From: Collinsella sp.
GTDB taxonomy: Bacteria; Actinomycetota; Coriobacteriia; Coriobacteriales; Coriobacteriaceae
NCBI GenBank assembly: GCA_014871545.1
Contig: WGSR01000054.1
Span: forward strand, 1-8,814
Length of the DNA stretch: 8,814 nt
Direction of reading: 5' to 3'
Positions within the stretch are counted from its first letter, which is position 1, and each line of letters opens with the position of its first letter. The translations under genes were made by a program, and so were the position numbers. The notes under the pieces were generated by a model. That model did no database searches. It was not told the origin of the DNA and saw only the letters and a program-made list of their open reading frames with translations. Positions 1-7,785 of this stretch are shown here, piece after piece.

Positions 1-1038
1 GAGGACGAGTCGGTCGCCCGCATGCTCAAGCGCTGCGACAAGCCGGTCTTTCTGCTGGTGAACAAGCTCGACAATCCCGATCGCGAGAACGACAGCATCT
101 GGGAGTTCTATTCGCTCGGCATCGGCGAGCCCACGCCGCTCTCGGCCCTGCATGGCCACGGCACGGGCGACCTGCTCGATGACATCGTGGCCCTGCTTCC
201 GGAGGAAGAGGACGAGGTCGCCGATGAGTTCCCCGACGCGCTGAACGTCGCCATCATCGGCCGTCCCAACGCCGGTAAGTCGTCGCTGTTCAACCGCATC
301 CTGGGCGCCGACCGCTCTATCGTGTCCAACATTGCCGGCACGACGCGCGACGCCATCGACACCGTAGTGGAGCGCAACGGCAAGCACTACCGCATGGTCG
401 ACACCGCGGGCATTCGCAAGAAGAGCACCGTGTACGAGAACATCGAGTACTACTCGATGGTCCGCGGCCTGCGCGCCATCGACCGCGCCGACGTGGCGCT
501 GCTCGTCGTTGACGCCTCCGTGGGCGTTACCGAGCAGGACCAGAAGGTCATGGGTCTTGCCATCGAGCGCGGCTGCGCCATCGTGGTGCTGCTCAACAAG
601 TGGGACCTGCTCGACGACGACCGTAAGCGCGAGGCCTGCATGGAGACCATCGACCGCCGTCTGGGCGTCATGGCTCCCTGGGCCCAGTACCTGCGCATCT
701 CTGCCCTCACTGGCCGCAGCGTCGAGAAGATCTGGGCGATGGTCGACGCCGCCGAAAAGACGCGCTCGCAAAAGATCAGCACCTCGCGCCTCAACACGTT
801 CCTTACTGACCTGCGCGAGTTCGGTCATACCGTGGTGGACGGCAAGCGCCGCCTGCGCATGCACTACGTGACCCAGACGGGCGTCAACCCGCCGACGTTC
901 ACGTTCTTCGTCAACCACAGCGACCTGGTCAACGACACCTACCAGCGCTACGTGGAGAACCGTATGCGCTCGACCTTCGACTTTGCCGGCACGCCCATTC
1001 GACTCTTCTTTAGGAAGAAGGAGCAAAAGGATGCATAA
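1..1038 (+). CDS. der: Ribosome-assembly GTPase Der (EngA), 5'-truncated by the window edge
   Basis: Der is a tandem-domain GTPase needed for maturation of the 50S ribosomal subunit. The frame is open from base 1, so the first part of the gene lies outside the window; 345 residues remain of the usual 440-500. What is left of GTPase domain 1 carries its G4 motif NKLD at bases 61-72. An acidic linker follows (about 199-235). GTPase domain 2 is complete: P-loop GRPNAGKSS (259-285), G2 region with TTRD (about 340-351), DTAG (400-411), NKWD (595-606) and a SAL G5 motif near 700-709. The C-terminal KH-like RNA-binding domain runs from about 760 to the stop and ends in the usual basic tail (FFRKKEQ). 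The stop overlaps the plsY start by 8 bases, so the two are probably translationally coupled. Identification is secure; only the start is unknown. Confidence 0.97.
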   Translation, partial: EDESVARMLKRCDKPVFLLVNKLDNPDRENDSIWEFYSLGIGEPTPLSALHGHGTGDLLDDIVALLPEEEDEVADEFPDALNVAIIGRPNAGKSSLFNRILGADRSIVSNIAGTTRDAIDTVVERNGKHYRMVDTAGIRKKSTVYENIEYYSMVRGLRAIDRADVALLVVDASVGVTEQDQKVMGLAIERGCAIVVLLNKWDLLDDDRKREACMETIDRRLGVMAPWAQYLRISALTGRSVEKIWAMVDAAEKTRSQKISTSRLNTFLTDLREFGHTVVDGKRRLRMHYVTQTGVNPPTFTFFVNHSDLVNDTYQRYVENRMRSTFDFAGTPIRLFFRKKEQKDA

Positions 1039-1714
1039 TCCGATTCTTCTGACCGCCATCTGCGCCGTGGTCTCGTTCTTTATCGGAGCGATTCCGTTTG
1101 GCCTGATCCTGGGCCGCGTGTTCAACCACACGGACATCCGCAAGGCGGGCTCCGGCAACATCGGCACCACCAACGCCCTGCGTGTGGCCGGTCCCAAGGT
1201 CGCCGCGTTCACCCTGCTGCTCGACTGCCTTAAGGGCGCCATCTGCGTCCTTATCGCGCGTCCGCTCATCGCGAGCGTGGGCTATGGTTTTCCGCCGAGC
1301 ATTATGGCCCCCGGCGCCGCCGGCGACTGGATGCTCGGCGTCATCTGCCTGGCAGCCGTGTGGGGCCACATCTTCTCGCCCTACCTTAACTTCCACGGCG
1401 GCAAGGGTATCGCGGTTGGCCTGGGCGTCATCCTCGCCTGGTACTGGCCTATTGGCCTGTCGCTGCTGGGCATGTTTATCGTGGCCGTCGCCATCACCAA
1501 ATTTGTGTCGGTAGGCTCGCTTGCCGCTGCCATCGGTCTTCCCATCGCTGCTTGCGCGGTCTTTCCGTACAGCAGCCTGGGCCTCAAGTTCTGCATGGCG
1601 ATGATCGGCATCACCGTGGTGTGGGCCCATCGCGCGAACATCAAAAAGCTCATGACCGGTAAGGAGTCCAAGCTCTCGTTTACCAAGCGCGTCACCGAAC
1701 CCGACGATAAGTAG
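1031..1714 (+). CDS. plsY: Glycerol-3-phosphate acyltransferase PlsY
   Basis: PlsY is the integral-membrane enzyme that moves an acyl group from acyl-phosphate to glycerol-3-phosphate, giving lysophosphatidic acid, the first committed step of phospholipid synthesis in most bacteria. The 227-residue product shows all three family motifs: SGNIGTTN (41-48), HGGKGIA (122-128) and HRANIKKLMTGKESK (200-214). Several hydrophobic segments fit the usual multi-pass topology (about 5-30, 55-80, 100-120, 130-156, 158-180 and 186-200). I chose the ATG at 1031 because AAGGAG lies 7 bases upstream (1018-1023) and the protein then begins with the expected membrane segment; an in-frame ATG at 983 would add 16 residues of Der-overlapping, non-homologous sequence. 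The gene overlaps der by 8 bases and sits 9 bases before gpsA, which makes its glycerol-3-phosphate substrate. Confidence 0.96.
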   Translation: MHNPILLTAICAVVSFFIGAIPFGLILGRVFNHTDIRKAGSGNIGTTNALRVAGPKVAAFTLLLDCLKGAICVLIARPLIASVGYGFPPSIMAPGAAGDWMLGVICLAAVWGHIFSPYLNFHGGKGIAVGLGVILAWYWPIGLSLLGMFIVAVAITKFVSVGSLAAAIGLPIAACAVFPYSSLGLKFCMAMIGITVVWAHRANIKKLMTGKESKLSFTKRVTEPDDK

Positions 1715-1723
1715 GAGAGAGTC

Positions 1724-2731
1724 ATGAATGTTGCGCTGATTGGCTCCGGCTCCTGGGGAACCGCCGTCGCCGGCCTCGCCGCCGCGCGAGCCGAGCGCGT
1801 GACCATGTGGGCCCACAGCGAGCAGACGGCCGCCGGCATCAATGGCGAGCACCGCAACCCCCGCTACCTTGTGGGCTACGAGCTGCCCTGCAACGTCTTC
1901 GCCACGACGGAGCTGATGCAGGCACTCGACGGCGCCGAGGCCATCATCTTTGCCGTTCCTTCGACGCACCTTCGCAGCGTGTGCCACCAGGCCGCGCCCT
2001 TTATCGCCGCCAATACCCCGGTGCTCTGCCTCACCAAGGGCATTGAGCCCGAGTCCGGCCTGCTCATGAGCGAGGTCATCGCCAGCGAGATCGGCAACGA
2101 GGCACGTGTCGCGGCTCTTTCTGGCCCCAACCATGCCGAGGAAATCTGCCGCGGAGGTCTTTCTGCCGCCGTCATCGCCAGCGAAGATCCACAGATAGGG
2201 GAGACCTTTAAGGACCTGCTTCTGTCAACGGCCTTCCGCATCTACCTGTCGCAGGACATGACCGGTGTCGAGGTCTGCGGCGCCATGAAAAACGTAATCG
2301 CCATCGTGTGCGGCATCTCCGCCGGCACCGGTGCGGGCGACAACACGCTCGCCCTTATCATGACGCGCGGCCTGGCCGAGATCAGCCGCCTGGTGCACGC
2401 CCGCGGCGGCCAGGCCATGACCTGCATGGGGCTTGCCGGCATGGGCGACCTCATTGCCACCTGTACCTCGGAGCATTCGCGTAACCGCACCTTTGGCTAC
2501 GAGTTTGCCCACGGCGTGTCGCTCGACGAGTACCAGACGCGCACGCATATGGTTGTCGAGGGCGCCGTCGCGGCCCGCAGCGTCAGCGAACTTGCCCGTT
2601 CACTGGGCGTAGACATTCCGCTCACCTTTGCCGTGGAGCAAACGCTCTACAACGGTGTTACTTTGGATAGGGCGCTCGAGATTCTTACCGACCGCGTCCC
2701 TTCTCAAGAGTTCTACGGACTCACCGACTAG
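1724..2731 (+). CDS. gpsA: NAD(P)H-dependent glycerol-3-phosphate dehydrogenase GpsA
   Basis: GpsA reduces dihydroxyacetone phosphate to sn-glycerol-3-phosphate in the cytoplasm, supplying the phospholipid backbone. The 335-residue product is full length. An N-terminal Rossmann fold carries GSGSWGTA (7-14). The conserved LTKGIE (103-108), the SGPNHAEE segment (133-140) and the catalytic lysine K189 in GAMKNV follow. The C-terminal helical domain has the GDNT segment (205-208), GMGDLIATC (239-247) and SRNRTFG (252-258). The ribosome binding site is AGGAG, overlapping the end of plsY around 1713-1717. Direct adjacency to plsY links substrate production to acylation, and the two are probably co-transcribed. 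Nothing in the sequence suggests damage. Confidence 0.97.
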   Translation: MNVALIGSGSWGTAVAGLAAARAERVTMWAHSEQTAAGINGEHRNPRYLVGYELPCNVFATTELMQALDGAEAIIFAVPSTHLRSVCHQAAPFIAANTPVLCLTKGIEPESGLLMSEVIASEIGNEARVAALSGPNHAEEICRGGLSAAVIASEDPQIGETFKDLLLSTAFRIYLSQDMTGVEVCGAMKNVIAIVCGISAGTGAGDNTLALIMTRGLAEISRLVHARGGQAMTCMGLAGMGDLIATCTSEHSRNRTFGYEFAHGVSLDEYQTRTHMVVEGAVAARSVSELARSLGVDIPLTFAVEQTLYNGVTLDRALEILTDRVPSQEFYGLTD

Positions 2732-2749
2732 CGCAGAAAGGCTACTACC

Positions 2750-3421
2750 ATGGGTTCCATCAAAATCGCTCCGTCCGTCCTTTCGGCCGACATGGCCAAC
2801 CTCAAGGGAGAGCTCGACAAGATCGCCGGCGCCGACTACGTTCACTTTGACGTTATGGACGGCCACTTTACCGGCAACCTGACCTTTGGCGTTGACATCC
2901 TTAAGGCCGTCAAGCGCTCCACCAACGTGCCGGTCGATGCGCACCTCATGGTGTCGAACCCCGACGAGACCGTCGATTGGTACGCCGATGCCGGTGCCGA
3001 CATGATCACCGTGCACTACGAGGCCTCCACGCACCTGCATCGCACGCTCACGCATCTGCAGCAGCGCGGCGTCAAGGCCGGCGTTGTGCTCAACCCCGCC
3101 ACCCCCGTGTGCGTGCTCGAGAGCATCATCGACGTCGTCGATATGGTGCTGCTCATGAGCGTGAACCCAGGCTTTGGCGGCCAGAGCTTTATCCCGGGCA
3201 CCATCGCTAAGCTCCAAGAGCTCAAGGCCATGTGCGAGCGTCACGGCGTTTCGCCCCTCATCGAGGTCGACGGTGGCATTTCTTCCAAGAACATTGCCGA
3301 GGTCGTCAAGGCCGGCGCAAATATCCTGGTGGCCGGTTCTGCCGTATTTAAGTCCGAAGATCCCGCTGCCGAGGTTGCGCTGCTGCAGAAGCTGGGCAAC
3401 GAGGCTGCACAGGAGGCATAA
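2750..3421 (+). CDS. rpe: Ribulose-phosphate 3-epimerase
   Basis: Rpe interconverts D-ribulose 5-phosphate and D-xylulose 5-phosphate in the pentose phosphate pathway. The 223-residue product has the normal TIM-barrel length. The expected metal ligands are visible: H32 and D34 in HFDVMDG, H65 in DAHLMV and D174 in EVDGGIS. Also present are the SVLSAD strand (9-14), the phosphate-binding NPGFGGQ (139-145) and the late phosphate loop (VAGSAVF). The loop after MDGH reads FTGN rather than the common FVPN, a small variation near the active site. The start is supported by AGAAAGG at 2735-2741, 8 bases before ATG. It lies 18 bases after gpsA. It has no direct biochemical link to its neighbours beyond the shared operon. 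Confidence 0.96.
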   Translation: MGSIKIAPSVLSADMANLKGELDKIAGADYVHFDVMDGHFTGNLTFGVDILKAVKRSTNVPVDAHLMVSNPDETVDWYADAGADMITVHYEASTHLHRTLTHLQQRGVKAGVVLNPATPVCVLESIIDVVDMVLLMSVNPGFGGQSFIPGTIAKLQELKAMCERHGVSPLIEVDGGISSKNIAEVVKAGANILVAGSAVFKSEDPAAEVALLQKLGNEAAQEA

Positions 3422-3427
3422 ACCCTT

Positions 3428-4606
3428 ATGACCGCAGGTCAAAACCGCATACCCGTGAATCTTGACTACGCCGCCTCGACGCCCATGCGCGCCGAGGCGC
3501 GCCTTGCGCAGCGTGAGTACGACGATAGCGAGCTAGCGGGCGTCAACCCCAACTCGCTGCACTCGCTCGGCCGCAAGGCCGCTGCACGCCTGGAAGTGGC
3601 GCGTCGCGAGATTGCCCGCAGCTTTGGCGCACGCGTTCGCCCGTCCGAGATTGTTTTGACCAACGGCGGCACCGAAGCCAACCAGCTGGCGCTGCTCGGT
3701 CTTGCCGAGGGCGCTCGTCAGCGCGATCGCAAGCGTAACCGCGTGATCGTATCTGCCATCGAGCACGATTCGATTCTGGACAACCTGCCGCTGCTGCGTG
3801 CTGCCGGCTTTACCGTCGACCTGATGCAGCCCTGCCGTGCAGGTTATATTGAGCCTGCCGCGCTGAGCGACTTGCTCGGCGACGACGTGGCGCTCGTGAG
3901 CATCATGGTTGCCAACAACGAGACCGGCGTGGTGCAGCCCATCCGCGAGCTGACCGCCGCTGCACATGCTGTCGGCGCCCTGTTCCACACCGATGCCATC
4001 CAGGGTTATCTGCATATTCCGCTCGATGTCACCGAGCTGGGCGTCGATGCTATGACCGTTGCCGCGCACAAGATCGGCGGCCCCGTGGCATCCGGCGCAC
4101 TCTACCTTAAGAACCGCACGCCGCTGCGTCCGCGCATCTTTGGCGGTGGACAGGAAGCCGGACGTCGTGCCGGCACGCAGGACCTGCGCACGCAGCTGGC
4201 CTTTGCCGCCGCCGCCTCCGCGCTGTTGCCGACCGTGGCCCAGGAGCGCACGACGCTGCAGGCCTTGTCCGACAAACTCTACGCCACGCTTACGGCTCAT
4301 CCGCGCATTCACGCCACTATGGGCGACTATGCGCAGGCCGACCGTCTGCCCGGCATGGTATCGATCTACATTGACGGCATGGACTCCGAGGAGCTCATCA
4401 TCAAGCTCGACGCCGCCGGCTTTGAGGTTTCGGCCGGCTCGGCGTGCTCGAGCGGCAGCATGGACCCGAGCCATGTTCTCAGCGCCATGGGCATTGGTCG
4501 CGAGCAGGCATTGGGCGCTATGCGTATCTCGTTTGATGACCGCGTGAACCCTGCCGACCTGGACGACTTTGCCCAGACGCTGCTCTCGATCGTGGGTGCC
4601 GCATGA
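3428..4606 (+). CDS. Cysteine desulfurase, NifS/IscS type (class V aminotransferase fold)
   Basis: A PLP-dependent enzyme that takes sulfur from L-cysteine, leaving alanine and an enzyme persulfide for Fe-S cluster assembly or tRNA thiolation. The 392-residue product shows the N-terminal NLDYAASTP (11-19), GGTEANQLAL (80-89) with PLP-contacting residues, the NNETGVVQP segment, HTDAIQG with the PLP aspartate, and AAHKIGGP with the Schiff-base lysine K215. The catalytic cysteine is C340 in SAGSACSSG, followed by MDPSHVL, which places it with IscS/NifS (group I) rather than SufS. A strong ribosome binding site, AGGAGG (3411-3416), lies inside the end of rpe, 11 bases before ATG. No IscU, SufBCD, ThiI or MnmA gene is visible in the window, so its sulfur acceptor cannot be told from context. 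I leave the symbol blank because nifS and iscS cannot be separated here. Confidence 0.93.
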   Translation: MTAGQNRIPVNLDYAASTPMRAEARLAQREYDDSELAGVNPNSLHSLGRKAAARLEVARREIARSFGARVRPSEIVLTNGGTEANQLALLGLAEGARQRDRKRNRVIVSAIEHDSILDNLPLLRAAGFTVDLMQPCRAGYIEPAALSDLLGDDVALVSIMVANNETGVVQPIRELTAAAHAVGALFHTDAIQGYLHIPLDVTELGVDAMTVAAHKIGGPVASGALYLKNRTPLRPRIFGGGQEAGRRAGTQDLRTQLAFAAAASALLPTVAQERTTLQALSDKLYATLTAHPRIHATMGDYAQADRLPGMVSIYIDGMDSEELIIKLDAAGFEVSAGSACSSGSMDPSHVLSAMGIGREQALGAMRISFDDRVNPADLDDFAQTLLSIVGAA

Positions 4607-5412
4607 TCGTCGCCGAGCTTGAACGTGCGCTGCTGGAGCGCTACCCCAAGGCGGACGCCGAGGGCTGGGATCATGTTGGGCTATCTGTGGGAGATCCCGC
4701 TGCAGAGATCACCGGTGTTGCCTGCGCACTCGATGCGACCGAAGCTAATGTTCGCCGCGCCCAAGAAGCCGGCGCAAACGTGCTGCTGACGCATCATCCT
4801 GTCTATATCAAGGCGCCCGAGGCGTTTTGTCCGGCTGATTCTGCGCGTCCCCAGTGCAGCGCGGCGCTCTATGAGGCGGCTCGTTGCGGCGTGAGCATTA
4901 TCTCGCTCCATACCAACCTGGACCGCTCGCACGAAGCCCGCGTCTGCCTGAGCGAGCTGCTGGGTGCCGCACCCGTGAGCTCACTGGAGCACGTGGACGA
5001 CCCCGAGGCCACCGGCCTGGGCGCGCTTGCAACGCTCAACGACCCGTGCACGCTGCACGATCTATCCACCCGTGCTGCCACGGCTTTCGGCAGCGACCCG
5101 CGCGTGTGGGGCGAAGCCGAGCACGCATGCCGAACTGTCGCTATTTTGGGCGGCTCCCTGGGCGACTTTGGAGAGCTCGCCATCGCCGCGGGCGCGGACG
5201 TTGTCGTGACGGGCGAAGCGGGCTACCACGTGGCGCAAGACCTTGCCTTGCGCGGGCTGCCGGTGATCTTGCTCGGCCACGACCGATCTGAGGAGCCGTT
5301 CGTTGATATATTGATGAACTCTGCAGTTGACGCCGGGGTCGACCCCCGTCATGCGATTAAAATACTGAACCCTTGCCAATGGTGGACTGTGACAAAAGGA
5401 GAGAACTTATGA
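4603..5412 (+). CDS. Nif3-like dinuclear metal centre protein (NIF3/YqfO family)
   Basis: Member of the NIF3 family, toroidal hexamers with a dinuclear metal site; some are annotated as GTP cyclohydrolase 1 type 2, but the physiological role is not settled. The 269 residues match the short form without an inserted PII-like domain. The expected metal ligands are all visible: H64-H65 in LTHHPVY, D107 in TNLDRS, and H226 and E230 in GHDRSEE. The N-terminal signature WDHVGLSVGDP (22-32) has H where N is usual. The VVTGEAGYHVAQDL segment (201-214) is also typical. The start codon overlaps the cysteine desulfurase stop in an ATGA, and its own stop overlaps the next start in another ATGA, so it is coupled on both sides. 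The pairing with a coiled-coil zinc-ribbon protein is a conserved synteny across Gram-positive bacteria. Confidence 0.92.
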   Translation: MIVAELERALLERYPKADAEGWDHVGLSVGDPAAEITGVACALDATEANVRRAQEAGANVLLTHHPVYIKAPEAFCPADSARPQCSAALYEAARCGVSIISLHTNLDRSHEARVCLSELLGAAPVSSLEHVDDPEATGLGALATLNDPCTLHDLSTRAATAFGSDPRVWGEAEHACRTVAILGGSLGDFGELAIAAGADVVVTGEAGYHVAQDLALRGLPVILLGHDRSEEPFVDILMNSAVDAGVDPRHAIKILNPCQWWTVTKGENL

Positions 5413-6128
5413 GCGCCGGCGCTACGCTACTCAAGCTGCAACAGATCGATTTGGGGCTCGCCCGCAACAAGAGCGAACTTGCCAATATGCCGGAGCTCAA
5501 GGAGCTCGCTTCCAAGCGCAAGACCTATGTGAAGCTCAAGTCTGAGATGACCAAGCTCTACGCCCAGCGCAAGGATCTGGACATTGAGCTCGACGATCTC
5601 AACACCACCGAGATTCAGACCAACAACGCCATCGAGGCTGCCAAGAAGCGCCACGTCGACGGTTCTGATTACCGCGAGGTGCAGGACCTGGAGAATGAGC
5701 TTGCCACCCTGGCAAAGCGTCTGGACAAGATCGAGCACACCCGCAAGGACGTCATCGTCGCCCATAAGGAGGCGCTCGACCGCGAGGCCCGCGCGCAGGC
5801 AATCATCGCCAAGTTCGAGGAGGGCGTGAAGGCCGATACCAAGGCCGCCCGCGCCAAGGCTGCCGACCTGCAGACTCAGATTGACGCCGGCACTAAGGAG
5901 CGCACCGCGCTTGCTGCCACGCTGCCGGCCGACGTGCTCACCGACTACGAGCGTCTGCTCAAGCAGTTCCGCGGCCTGGCCGTCGAGACCATCCAGGGCA
6001 ACATCCCCACGGTCTGCCACACCGCGCTGCAGGCATCGTCCATGAGCGACCTCAACCACGACGGTAGCGAGATTACGCACTGCCCGTACTGCCACCGCCT
6101 CCTGGTACTCCCGAGCAAGGAAGCCTAG
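5409..6128 (+). CDS. Coiled-coil zinc-ribbon protein (COG1579/CT398-like), with an incomplete Cys set
   Basis: Small cytoplasmic protein of the COG1579 family: a long antiparallel coiled-coil hairpin followed by a C-terminal zinc ribbon. The biochemical role is unsettled. The 239-residue product is mostly charged heptad-like helix (about 5-175), with the family's DYREVQDLENEL turn region at 88-99. The ribbon should hold two CxxC pairs. The second is intact (C225-x2-C228 in HCPYCHRLL). In the first only C203 remains; the expected partner position, about 200, is proline. Histidines H204, H224 and H229 sit beside the cysteines and could act as substitute ligands, which is inference. I chose the ATG at 5409 over the in-frame ATG at 5373 because AAAGGAGA lies 6-7 bases upstream and it makes the ATGA overlap with the Nif3 gene. 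Confidence 0.88.
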   Translation: MSAGATLLKLQQIDLGLARNKSELANMPELKELASKRKTYVKLKSEMTKLYAQRKDLDIELDDLNTTEIQTNNAIEAAKKRHVDGSDYREVQDLENELATLAKRLDKIEHTRKDVIVAHKEALDREARAQAIIAKFEEGVKADTKAARAKAADLQTQIDAGTKERTALAATLPADVLTDYERLLKQFRGLAVETIQGNIPTVCHTALQASSMSDLNHDGSEITHCPYCHRLLVLPSKEA

Positions 6129-6130
6129 CG

Positions 6131-7345
6131 ATGACGGCGGCATCCAACAATTCAATGCAACTTGAGGGAAAAACGATCCTGCTGGGCATTACCGGCGGGA
6201 TCGCCGCCTATAAGTCGTGCAATATCGTGCGCCTGCTGCAAAAGCGCGGCGCGCGCGTCAAGGTCGTTATGAGCGAGCATGCCACTGAGTTTGTGGGCCC
6301 GCTCACCTTCCGTGCGCTCACCAACGAGCCCGTCGCCGTGGGCCTGTTCGACGACCCCTCCGACCCCATCCACCACATTTCGCTGGCGCAGGAGCCCGAT
6401 CTGGTGGTCGTGGCGCCCGCGACGGCCAATATCATCGCCAAGATGGCCAACGGCATCGCCGATGACCTTATTTCCACCACGCTGCTTGCGACGCCGCGAC
6501 CCATCGTGATCGCGCCGGCCATGAACAACGGCATGTGGAAGGCGCCGGCGACGCAGGCCAACATGGCCACGCTGCGCGACCGCGGCGTGCATGTGGTGGG
6601 ACCCGGCAGCGGCTACCTTGCCTGTGGCGACGTGGACACGGGCCGCATGAGCGAGCCCGAGGACATCATCGAGGCTGTCTGTGAGGTGCTCAACCCCGCG
6701 CCTCAGGACCTGGCGGGCAAGCGCATCGTGATTACCGCCGGCCCCACGCACGAACCGATCGATCCTGTGCGCTTTATTGGCAACCGGTCGTCGGGCAAGA
6801 TGGGCATCGCCCTGGCGGGGGAGGCCGCACGCCGCGGCGCCGCTGTCACGCTTGTGCTGGGCCCGACATCGCTCGATGTTCCCCGCGGCGTGGAGTGCGT
6901 GCGCGTGCAGACCGCAGCAGAGATGCTGGAGGCGGCGCTGAGCGCCTTCCAGACGGCCGATGCGGCCATTTGCGCGGCCGCCGTCGCCGACTACACACCG
7001 GCGGCCCCTGCGGACCATAAACTCAAAAAGTCCAACGAGCGCTTGGATTGCATCGAGCTGGTCGAAACGGTCGATATTTTGGCCGAGCTCTCGCGCCAGA
7101 AGGGCGAGCGGTGCGTGATCGGATTTGCGGCCGAGACCGATAACGTCGTGGAGTACGCGCAGCGCAAACTCGCGCGCAAGGGCTGTGATGCTATTATCGC
7201 CAACGATGTCTCACGCGCGGATTCGGGCTTTGGAACCGACACTAACAAGGCCTGGATTGTGAGCACAACGGGCACGCAAGAACTTCCCGTGCTAACAAAA
7301 CCCCAGCTCGCAGATACAATTTTGGACTTGCTTCAAAATTTGTAA
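6131..7345 (+). CDS. coaBC: Bifunctional phosphopantothenoylcysteine decarboxylase / phosphopantothenate-cysteine ligase CoaBC
   Basis: CoaBC carries out two consecutive coenzyme A steps: the CoaB half joins 4'-phosphopantothenate to cysteine using a nucleotide triphosphate, and the FMN-dependent CoaC half decarboxylates the product. In the 404-residue protein the CoaC domain spans about 12-188, with TGGIAAYKS (21-29), the catalytic H82 in HHISLA, APATANIIAKMANG (95-108), PAMNNGMW (129-136) and the substrate-flap cysteine C165 in ACGDVDTGRM. The CoaB domain spans about 195-404, with ITAGPTHEPIDPVR (201-214), NRSSGKMG (218-225), AAVADYTP (283-290), HKLKK (296-300), GFAAET (331-336) and AIIANDV (354-360). 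The start lies 2 bases after the previous stop with AAGGAAG 7 bases upstream; M9 is a weaker alternative. The last gene of the forward operon. Confidence 0.97.
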   Translation: MTAASNNSMQLEGKTILLGITGGIAAYKSCNIVRLLQKRGARVKVVMSEHATEFVGPLTFRALTNEPVAVGLFDDPSDPIHHISLAQEPDLVVVAPATANIIAKMANGIADDLISTTLLATPRPIVIAPAMNNGMWKAPATQANMATLRDRGVHVVGPGSGYLACGDVDTGRMSEPEDIIEAVCEVLNPAPQDLAGKRIVITAGPTHEPIDPVRFIGNRSSGKMGIALAGEAARRGAAVTLVLGPTSLDVPRGVECVRVQTAAEMLEAALSAFQTADAAICAAAVADYTPAAPADHKLKKSNERLDCIELVETVDILAELSRQKGERCVIGFAAETDNVVEYAQRKLARKGCDAIIANDVSRADSGFGTDTNKAWIVSTTGTQELPVLTKPQLADTILDLLQNL

Positions 7346-7353
7346 AAAAGTTC

Positions 7354-7383
7354 TTGCACAAGTCTAAAGTTTCGGGTTAATAT
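7354..7383 (+). promoter_or_regulatory. Probable promoter of the tRNA-Pro gene
   Basis: TTGCAC at 7354-7359 matches a -35 element (TTGACA) at four of six positions, and TAATAT at 7378-7383 fits a -10 element, with an 18-base spacer. An overlapping TATACT at 7381-7386 is an alternative -10 but would need a 21-base spacer. Initiation would fall near 7390, giving a leader of about 36 bases before the tRNA. The leader has a small inverted repeat, TGTTGC (7390-7395) with GCAACA (7409-7414). No intrinsic terminator separates this promoter from coaBC. Confidence 0.6.
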
Positions 7384-7425
7384 ACTCCCTGTTGCGAGCG
7401 AGAGCAGAGCAACAAACAAAAGCTT

Positions 7426-7502
<77 letters not shown>

Positions 7503-7511
7503 GAAGTTTGC

Positions 7512-7541
7512 AGGTCAGGCACCTAGTGCCTGACCTTTTTT
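7512..7541 (+). terminator. Strong intrinsic terminator after tRNA-Pro
   Basis: An 11-base perfect inverted repeat, AGGTCAGGCAC (7512-7522) with GTGCCTGACCT (7526-7536), closes a three-base CTA loop and runs directly into a six-T tract (7536-7541). It starts 9 bases after the tRNA CCA end. Because no hairpin follows coaBC, it probably also ends read-through transcripts of the upstream operon. Confidence 0.95.
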
Positions 7542-7562
7542 GTTTTAAGTAATTGCTTAAAT

Positions 7563-7574
7563 TTGATTAATCAA
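7563..7574. repeat. Perfect 12-base palindrome, next to a near-palindrome
   Basis: TTGATTAATCAA is its own reverse complement. Just before it, TTAAGTAATTGCTTAA (7545-7560) is palindromic at 14 of 16 positions. The two A/T-rich dyads lie right after the tRNA terminator. They could be protein-binding sites or chance in A/T-rich DNA; no adjacent regulated gene is evident. Confidence 0.5.
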
Positions 7575-7671
7575 CAGGGTGCCAAAAATCTACCTGCGCG
7601 ATAATCGCTTTTTGCGGTTACTTGCGCGTTTTGCACGCGCTTAAGCCGATTTATTAACGCGACATGAATCT

Positions 7672-7785
7672 ACATACGCGTAGCTGGTATACAGACGAGT
7701 ACAGGCTGTATTTATCGCGGCGATTTACGCAGATATGGCGACTGTAACGAACTAGTGTGTCGCTGTATTTATTCCGGTAGTTCAC
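7672..7785 (-). repeat. Two degenerate tandem units of 57 bases
   Basis: Read on the reverse strand, units at 7785-7729 and 7728-7672 are exactly 57 bases each. Their first 24 bases agree at 18 positions, ending in a shared core (ATAAATACAGC, 7715-7705 and 7772-7762). The remaining 33 bases are poorly conserved, so overall identity is about half. A weaker third copy with CGCG and ATAAAT can be traced around 7671-7645. The period is a multiple of three and the reverse frame is open through both units. This could be an old coding repeat, a non-coding repeat family or a binding array. Confidence 0.45.

Noticed and set aside
1010..2134. 374-codon reverse-strand open frame antiparallel to plsY and gpsA
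   Set aside because: A shadow caused by high G/C at third positions; it overlaps two well-identified forward genes and has no recognisable product.
3533..4474. 313-codon reverse-strand open frame opposite the cysteine desulfurase
   Set aside because: Another antisense shadow of a G/C-rich gene; composition-driven, with no domain and no start signal.
7598..7613. GCGAT-A-ATCGC followed by five Ts, looking like a terminator
   Set aside because: The usable stem is only three base pairs once a real loop is allowed, too weak for intrinsic termination, and the strong terminator at 7512-7541 already precedes it.
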